Part shown: positions 57,761-64,000 of the stretch, piece after piece | Layout: each line of letters begins with the position of its first letter | Numbering within the stretch: the stretch's first letter is position 1 | DNA from: Diphasiastrum complanatum | Lineage: Eukaryota; Streptophyta; Lycopodiopsida; Lycopodiales; Lycopodiaceae | Assembly (NCBI GenBank): GCA_029204225.1 | Contig: CM055102.1 | Location: 1,822,854-1,886,853 of the forward strand | Direction of reading: 5' to 3' | DNA length: 64,000 nucleotides | Made by a program: the position numbers and the translations under genes | Notes under the pieces: generated by a model | The model's input: the letters and a program-made list of their open reading frames with translations, nothing else | The model's database searches: none | What the model was told of the DNA's origin: nothing

Positions 57761-58287
57761 TTATATTTCACAAAAAGAATTTTATACATCCTAACTTCAT
57801 GCTTAGGATGATGCATCAAAATATTTACAAACTTATTCTCTTCAATTCAGTTATGGCAAGCTTGGTGTTCAGGCATGGCAATCTTGGTGGAGGACCCATT
57901 TATACTATGTATATATTGGATGGATTCAATTGTAGCCTTGAGCATGCTTGAATTGGTGTTGCTCCAATGCATGAGGATGAGATGTCAATGTTTCTATGGA
58001 TGGGCAATTATTGAGCATTCATCAAGAATTGCATATTAACCTTTGATCAACTTCCACGATGGAACTTCTAATAGTTGATATCAGAGCCATCGAATTAGTT
58101 GCATTCATTTTGTCCTTCTTTGGTTGTCTTGTACTTGATGGTGTTGTGCTTTTAGAACTTTGTGGTTGAAAGCTCATAAAAACAGTATTTTGCTTTTTTG
58201 TTTCTCTGAATCCAAGAGTACATAGGCACTCTAATTAGATTCTAATTCCAAACCTCCCCAAGCTTTTGAAGTCCTCGCTGTCTCAAA
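57761..58287. other. No gene; one PBS-like word
   Basis: GATATCAGAGCCATCG at about 58,078 resembles a tRNA-Met PBS on the plus strand, but no LTR end or gag follows. Otherwise unassigned. Confidence 0.35.
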
Positions 58288-58620
58288 TTATTGAGCACTC
58301 TGACACTGTTGGTTTCGGCTGTACACTCGATTCTTGGTGTGGAGGAATTTTCTTGCCACACTCATCCATAGCCACCCTTTCTTGCTTTGCATCTGTATAA
58401 ATTTAGCTCTCACAGATTCGATACATTCTCCACGCATTTCCTCTCTTACTGATTGACAGTGTGGAACCGTCTTTTCATGCACAAATGTCAAGGAAATCCC
58501 GCTTGGTAGTGTCTCACGGTACAGTAACCTATAGCCAATAGAACAATCAAGTTCTGATGAGTGAACTTCTGAAGATAATGCAATTAATCGCCTAAATCCC
58601 ATAATTGTATCAGAATCCAC
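58288..58620 (-). CDS. Unrecognised 110-codon frame
   Basis: MDSDTIMGFRRLIALSSEVH, then LLYRETLPSGISLTFVHEKT and KKGWLWMSVARKFLHTKNRV. Composition is protein-like (Trp, Cys and His used evenly), unlike nearby AT-rich noise. It lies 0.6 kb downstream of the transporter on the same strand and could be a last exon or part of a 3' UTR. No family recognised. Confidence 0.3.
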   Translation of the reverse strand: MDSDTIMGFRRLIALSSEVHSSELDCSIGYRLLYRETLPSGISLTFVHEKTVPHCQSVREEMRGECIESVRAKFIQMQSKKGWLWMSVARKFLHTKNRVYSRNQQCQSAQ

Positions 58621-58750
58621 CCGTTTGGCTTAGTTGATTAGCTTGGCATCCAAGGTGTTCAAGTCCCCCTTTTAACCAAGATGCATAATGGTATAGAGAA
58701 ATCAATATCAATTGTGCATTGATATTAATACCAAAGTTTGAGGATATTTT
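58617..58750 (+). repeat. Candidate tRNA-derived SINE (A and B boxes)
   Basis: TGGCTTAGTTG (58,626-58,636) fits the pol III A box, and GGTGTTCAAGTCC (58,654-58,666) the B box, at tRNA-like spacing. The rest does not fold as an intact tRNA by eye. End undefined. Confidence 0.5.
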
Positions 58751-59220
58751 CAAGAATTTAAAACTGAAGGTCAAAACTAAGAGCAAAATTGACACGCAAT
58801 AGTTGCTCTCCTGTGCACAAAGTAATATCATTGGGAACCTCATAATAATAATAATAATTCAAAAAGCTTGAGCATGGCAAATTCAATGACTTGAATGCTA
58901 AATCGTTTCCATTAATTCTAATTACACTAGCGGCTTTTGATTCAATGGCCTTTGTGCTATGATCTGAACTTGTTTTGAGAATGAGTTTTTCAAGAGAAAA
59001 GTATCTGGAGAGCAGGATAAAAGGAGGACCATTTCTTCCATGTTTGATCACTTATCCATTGCCATCCTTGATCAAGAACGGAAAAGTCACAATAACTGAT
59101 CTGCATCTACCGGTGAACGTTTTGTGTTTTTTAGAATGTCATCAAAATTAGACATGGTTTTGGTTCACCAAAGTCGGCAAGTTAGGAGCTTATCTCAGTT
59201 CAATTATAAGAACGTGAAGA

Positions 59221-61247
59221 TCAGCTAAGAATTTCGTGTTCGTGTCTTTGTTCTTCACTCTTCAATCCTTCAAAAGTGTCCCACAGTGGCTTATTCAAGG
59301 TCTCGGGGAGTTTCAGCGACAGCAAGCCCCCAGTGATTGCCGATACTGCAAAGACAGCAAATGAGATAGAGGGATTCATGCGCCCCAGGACCACCACAAG
59401 CGGTGCCACCACTGCTCCTAGCTGTGAAGCCTGACTCGCCAGCCCAAGCGCAGCATTCCTCACCACCGTAGGGAAGAGCTCTGCCGTGTAAAGATAGGTG
59501 AGATTGTAAGTTGCAGCCATGCCGAAAATTCCCACAACTCCGCATACTAGTCGTCCAATTTCCTTTGCATTGTGCAACGGAGCCGAACTTGCATCGGAGT
59601 GCAGCATGTTCATGTAAGGCACAGCTGCCCAGTTTCCTAAGAACAAAGAATTGGGCAATGGTGCTGGCGATGGTGAGGGTGTGGTGATGAGGAAGGTGGC
59701 AATGAGACAGCAGCCTCCGCTGAGTAACATTGATCCAGCGAGCATGACTTTTCGGCCCAGCTTTCCTAGGAGGAAGGCAGTGATGGCGAAGGCCGGCATC
59801 TCTGCGATGGCGTTGAGGAAGACGCTGAGATAGAGACTGACGCCGATGTTGACGACGTTGAGGCTGATGCCATAGTAAACAACAGCGCAGCTGAACCAAA
59901 CTACAGCCATCACGATCATTCTCAACCGTGTCTCCGCATATCTAAATATGTCAAGCAAGCTGCCTGATGCTTTGGTGCCGCCTGCGGGAGAGCTGTCGAT
60001 GCTTGAAAAATCTTGGGAGTGATCCACCGACAATGGGACGGTGTCTCCATCCTGATTCTCTGCTATTTTTGCTACAGCTTTCGGACTATTCTCACCATCG
60101 CCGAGTTCTGAAGCTAGCTCGACGCCACGCGGAATAAATTTGCCATTCCTTCGAGCGAATACTCGAAGCGCTTTCATCGCGTCTTCCATGCGCCCCTGGA
60201 CTATGTACCAGCGCGGAGACTCGGAGACGAAGGGCAGGACGAGCACGCAATATACGAGCGTGGGAATGGAGGTGAAGATGTAAAGATGGCGCCATGAGTA
60301 AGATGAGACATAGGCAAGGGAAGGCAGCACCATGATTCCCAGCGAGAAGAAATAGAAAGCCGACATTCCTACGGCTCCTCTCCTCGATGGGCCTACAGGC
60401 TCAGTGGCAAGCACGAAAGAAGATAGACCCACTCCTCCACAGGCCACGCCGGTGATCCAGCGCAGCACGAGGTAGATCCAGTAATTTGGTGACAATGCTG
60501 TGGCTAGCCCAGCTACGCCGCTCATCAGACACACTAGCCGGAGCACGCCTTTGCGTCCAAGGGACGAATCCGAAAGATTGCCGAAGATGCCAGCACCTGC
60601 GAAACGAAGCAGCTATTCATTTTTCTATCACATGATCAGGGAGACATGCCGGATCAAATAGCCATTCATTCTTCCATCACATAATCAAATGAATGATTCG
60701 AAAAACATCATCAATTGAAGAGAGAAACAAAGATAGAGACCGTATTACCGCAGATGGCTCCAACGAAGAACATGGAGTCCACCAGGCCAACTTTGTAGCT
60801 ATCTTTACATGTGAGGCCCCATTCGGATACGATCGAGCTGCCTTTTGCGCCCACCCATTCCCAAGCGCTGGGATAATCCATGCTGCATCTAGACGCTGCG
60901 TCTGTACAGGAAAATGATCCAGAAGCTGAGTAAGTATTGGAAGCAGGCGCGGAAGATGGAAGGCATCGCCATTCTGGCTCACGATCAGCGAAAATCATGA
61001 CCATGGTGTGCAGCGCTTCCATGGTCCATGCCAAGCTCACCAGCATGAAATGCATAAACTGCGCTATCCCAAACTCTCCCACCCATTTCCGCAGCATCTC
61101 GTCCACTGACAGCTTCTCATGAACGATGATGCGCTCATCAATATGCACTGATTTGTTGAGCAGCCAACCTCCCTTCTTTACAGCTGGAGCCTCAGTACCA
61201 AAGCCATCTTCTAACAAACCTTCCTCCAAGGTATGGGTAGAATCCAT
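59221..61247 (-). CDS. Organic cation/carnitine transporter-like MFS protein (2 exons)
   Basis: Exon 1 61,247-60,749, intron 60,748-60,597 (GTAAT...GCAG), exon 2 60,596-59,221; 624 residues. Plasma or vacuolar membrane proton-coupled carrier of organic cations/carnitine, by family. First membrane helix around HFMLVSLAWTMEALHTMVMI; a long Cys-containing luminal loop (CLPSSAPASN ... CKDSYK); MFS motif GNLSDSSLGRKG spanning the exon junction; SESPRW at 291-296; an unusually long loop of about 85 residues at 303-388, Ser/Asp-rich; LGKLGRKVML as the second MFS repeat; TAELFPTVVRNAALG at 537-551; LPETLNKPLWDT near the C-terminus. About 40 residues (471-514) between helices 9 and 10 look extra, so the protein is longer than the usual 500-540. 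GC-rich compared with its surroundings. No stop or shift seen; the only clear host gene here. Confidence 0.9.
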
Positions 61248-62250
61248 CTCTGATGATCGCTCCTTGCGCTTTATTAAGATCTAACTAATATCGAATCAAA
61301 ACTGTGCTCCCTCCTTTAGCTTCAAATATAACTAAAATCGAATGCACGAGCTGCAGAGCTGCTCAATAAAGATTTTCATGGCCAAAACAACTTGCCCCAA
61401 CACATACATGATACAGATCAAGCACACAGTTCAAAATCAAACCCTCCTTCAAATGTACTGTTCTATTAGCATGATGGCAGCACTCCTAGAACTCTTTAAA
61501 GTGGAACTATACAGATTTTTACAATGAATCATGCTTTTGTTACGTATATTTTGAATTTAGAAAGCTCCACGACTGAATAGTACTATAGACCAAGCTCATA
61601 CCGCAGCAAGCAGCTCATGCATCAAATCAAAGGACAATCCATAAAGTATAAAGAATCCAAAATTTTGTCCTGATGGCTACTGACTCCTGAGTCCTTTCTT
61701 GATACCACCGTGACGGTCCTGGAGATTGAACCTATGGTGTTGGATCTCACTTAAGCCCTTAGCCCAGATAAAACGCAGATTTCATAGTTAAAAAATAAGA
61801 ATTAAACTCCAAAACCTTAAAAATTCTAATACAAGTAGCAATCTGTAGCGCTTTTAAATCTCCGAGGACCGACATGCAAAAATTTGGCCCAAAGCTCATC
61901 AAAAGTATTGAACGGACATATGTCTATTTCCTCAACATGCAAACTGTCTCCCGGTCTATCATTATCTGTCCACCACCGAGGGTCTATAAATCCTATGAAG
62001 CAGTGCTAGAAAACCAGCATTATGCTAGAATGGCATCTAGCTCCATCGTAACCTGGTTCAAAAGAAAATTAAAAGACGTTGACTTTCAGAAACTCCATAA
62101 TTATCTTCTTTGGTGAGAACTCTTATGTTCTATGGAACAAATACTAGACTTTATTACATTCTAAACTATACATTCAAGTCAGCAAAAGATTTATTTACCA
62201 CAATACTATGAACTTACATAGTCTCATCTCTTTATAAACTAAAACGAGCA
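61248..62250. other. Upstream region of the transporter
   Basis: No second gene supported. It should contain the transporter promoter; I could not pick a convincing TATA box. A SINE-like promoter lies within (next entry). Confidence 0.4.
61670..61766 (-). repeat. Candidate tRNA-derived SINE, minus strand
   Basis: On the minus strand TGGGCTAAGGG (61,766-61,756) approximates the A box and GGTTCAATCTCC (61,732-61,721) the B box, about 34 bp apart. Downstream ends undefined. Confidence 0.45.
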
Positions 62251-62560
62251 GGATATCCTCATTAGAACGCGGATAATCTCATATTCTCATTAGAATTCGG
62301 TATATTATTCTAACTAAACTGCATGGCTTTGGAATTTGGATGACAATTCCTAAAGCACTGCTAAACTCTAGCTAAAATTAAAAGAAATAGACCCAATCCT
62401 CCTTAAATGAGGCCAGAGCCAGAAGGATATCCTCATGAGAATGCGAAGATCTTCATATCCTCATTAAAATGCAGCATATTCTTATAAAATATGCAGTATC
62501 TTCTCTCATTAAACTGGAATTTAGAAATTTGCCGTCATCTGATACGATTTTAGAGCACCG
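62251..62560 (+). repeat. Imperfect tandem duplication, about 173 bp period
   Basis: GGATATCCTCAT(T/G)AGAA begins at 62,251 and again at 62,424, and the two units stay alignable through ATATTCTCATTA / ATATCCTCATTA to AAACTG. Divergence is moderate. Confidence 0.55.
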
Positions 62561-62639
62561 CTATCACTGATCTGATCTGGTAAAGGAAAGAATGAATTTT
62601 GCGGATCATGCTGTCCACACATACCACGTGCAAGTGCAA

Positions 62640-62710
62640 GTGCAAGTAGCACGTGGCGTCAAAAAGGGGAATTGAGGCAGCCGCGAGGGTTCGAATCTTA
62701 AGTCAGGTTT
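62640..62710 (+). repeat. Weak SINE-like pol III promoter
   Basis: GGGTTCGAATCT (62,688-62,699) is a good B box; TAGCACGTGGCG (62,647-62,658) is a poor A box. It follows a threefold GTGCAA repeat. Confidence 0.3.
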
Positions 62711-64000
62711 GACTGTTAATTTTAATATGGCCTTCAAAACGAAAGGAAAATTCTAAAATTTGGACTCGTTTTAAGTTTTCCTTTTCATTGTATATATTTT
62801 GCCTTTGTGGCAGATGAGCCTTCACTGCAATGCAAGTTGCAATCTGCAACTGCAGGCCTGGTCACGGGTATTGTGGTTTGACTCCTATTGAAAGGAGTAA
62901 ACAGTCAAATGTGGTGGGCTCACCATCCCCACTCCATCCAAGGCCACACATATCTTTTTTTTTTCCTTCGCCTCATCCATCACAATTGGATGGAGTGGCG
63001 CCAGGAGTGTAGGTGCACATGGAGTGCACTCCTTAAGTATTCCCCAATTTGAGTTTGATTGACAACAACTACAAAATGTGGTGGCCTGTCTGCGAGTCCC
63101 CATCAGTCCTTACTACTCATATCCAATCATGAAATATTCATTCATATTATGATAGATCAATATATTCCATCATTTTGAGTCTTGACTCATAAATGATAGG
63201 TGTATGTATTCTATTATTTAGACTCATATGAAAGGTATCTGTATTCTATTCCTATATGATAGTTGTATGTATTATCTTGGTTTGAATCATATAATAATGG
63301 CAGGTGTATGTATTCTATTATCTTGGTGGCATGGCAAATTCCTATGGTGTCTTATACTTTGATGTTAAACACACACACACATTATTGGCACTTTGATATG
63401 TTATAAAACTAGATAAATATTTCATTGGAAAGTTATCAAATCATGGCATTGATTTCGAGAAATTCAATAGGATGATCTCATCCTCTCTAATCATTGATCT
63501 TGCAATCTTTAATTGCTTCAAAATTCTTCAACTAGTTGTTCGAGATAGAAATGAGAGAGGCAAATATTGTATAGATGGCATTTTGCCAAGGGCCTCATGT
63601 TTTTTTAGGTTATTTGTTGTCAGTTGACATACATTGAGCACAATATTTACGCCCTTCTTTCATGAAAATTGGTTGTTTTCGTCCCATTTCTCAACATGGC
63701 CAATTTTTTTCCTATCTAGCTTCATTAAATTCTTATTAAACTTTGATTCTAAAATCGAAATCTTCTTCAATTCGAATAGTTGACTTCCTACGAGCAAAAT
63801 CATCCAACAATCTTTGAAAACAATCGGTTGTTTACTGGAAGTTGCTCATTCCACTTGATCGAGCAAGCTTCAAGCCTTCAAGTGTACATTTTCTTTCGTG
63901 TGTTAGAAAAAATTATAGTGGAGAAAAAAACCATCATAAAAGAGACACCTAACTGAAAATTATGAAGTGAGTGGGTGTTGGAGATGGTGAACTCATGCAA
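62711..64000. other. Intergenic; short degenerate tandem repeats
   Basis: No gene recognised. Around 63,199-63,330 three or four units of (A/T)GGTGTATGTATTCTATTAT with TTGACTCATA-like spacers recur at roughly 30-40 bp. A short (AC)6 lies near 63,370. Confidence 0.5.

Noticed and set aside
58072-58095. tRNA-Met PBS at GATATCAGAGCCATCG
   Set aside because: No LTR end before it and no gag after it; a single degenerate word is not enough.
59291-59899. 202-codon minus-strand frame overlapping the transporter
   Set aside because: Shadow frame of the GC-rich transporter exon; no domain, wrong codon pattern.
61874-62116. 80-codon plus-strand frame upstream of the transporter
   Set aside because: No recognisable domain, no splice context and no second line of support.

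Overview
The window reads as nuclear DNA of a land plant. There is one intact-looking host gene, a plant-type organic cation/carnitine transporter with a GT-AG intron at 59.2-61.2 kb on the minus strand. Most of the rest is nested Ty1/copia and Ty3/gypsy LTR retrotransposons, several with primer-binding sites matching plant initiator tRNA-Met (TGGTATCAGAGC). The abundance of diverse copia lineages and a DUF7869-type transposon fragment hint at a non-angiosperm plant, but the species cannot be read from the sequence. Overall composition is AT-rich; the transporter CDS and the gypsy third-ORF region are visibly richer in GC.

0-16 kb: a dead copia element (A) whose gag is cut cleanly, with a 5-bp target duplication, by a 4.97-kb minus-strand LTR element called here NonA. 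NonA has no reverse transcriptase; it carries zinc-knuckle/tandem-repeat reading frames instead. The 3' end of copia A is fused to a different copia (B) with a duplicated reverse-transcriptase motif. A second, truncated NonA copy follows. 16-26 kb: an orphan exon-like frame, a DUF7869 transposase-type scrap, fragments of one copia LTR family (LTR-D), an inverted pair of RT/RNase H fragments, a decayed copia pol and a gypsy LTR with a tRNA-Asp-like PBS. 26-42 kb: two copies of copia D in opposite orientations. Each has its gag interrupted by another element: a deleted copia (element 2, 27,865-32,125, TSD tgagc) and a near-intact young copia (element 3, 35,217-41,375, TSD ccaag).

42-55.7 kb: a gypsy element (gag, zinc knuckles, protease, RT, RNase H, integrase, third ORF, 3' LTR) whose blocks are present but scrambled. 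Two overlapping inversions restore a conventional gypsy order and also rejoin the interrupted gag of a minus-strand copia around it. 56-58 kb: decayed gypsy RT. 58-64 kb: the transporter gene, three tRNA-derived SINE-like promoters and short duplications.

Main signals worth following: the polymerase-less NonA family; a CACACGTGTG palindrome shared by many unrelated LTRs; the doubly inverted gypsy element; CTCGCAGA/GCGAGAG motif arrays in gypsy non-coding DNA; and repeated insertion into copia gag genes. All calls come from reading the sequence and the supplied conceptual translations; no database search was possible.
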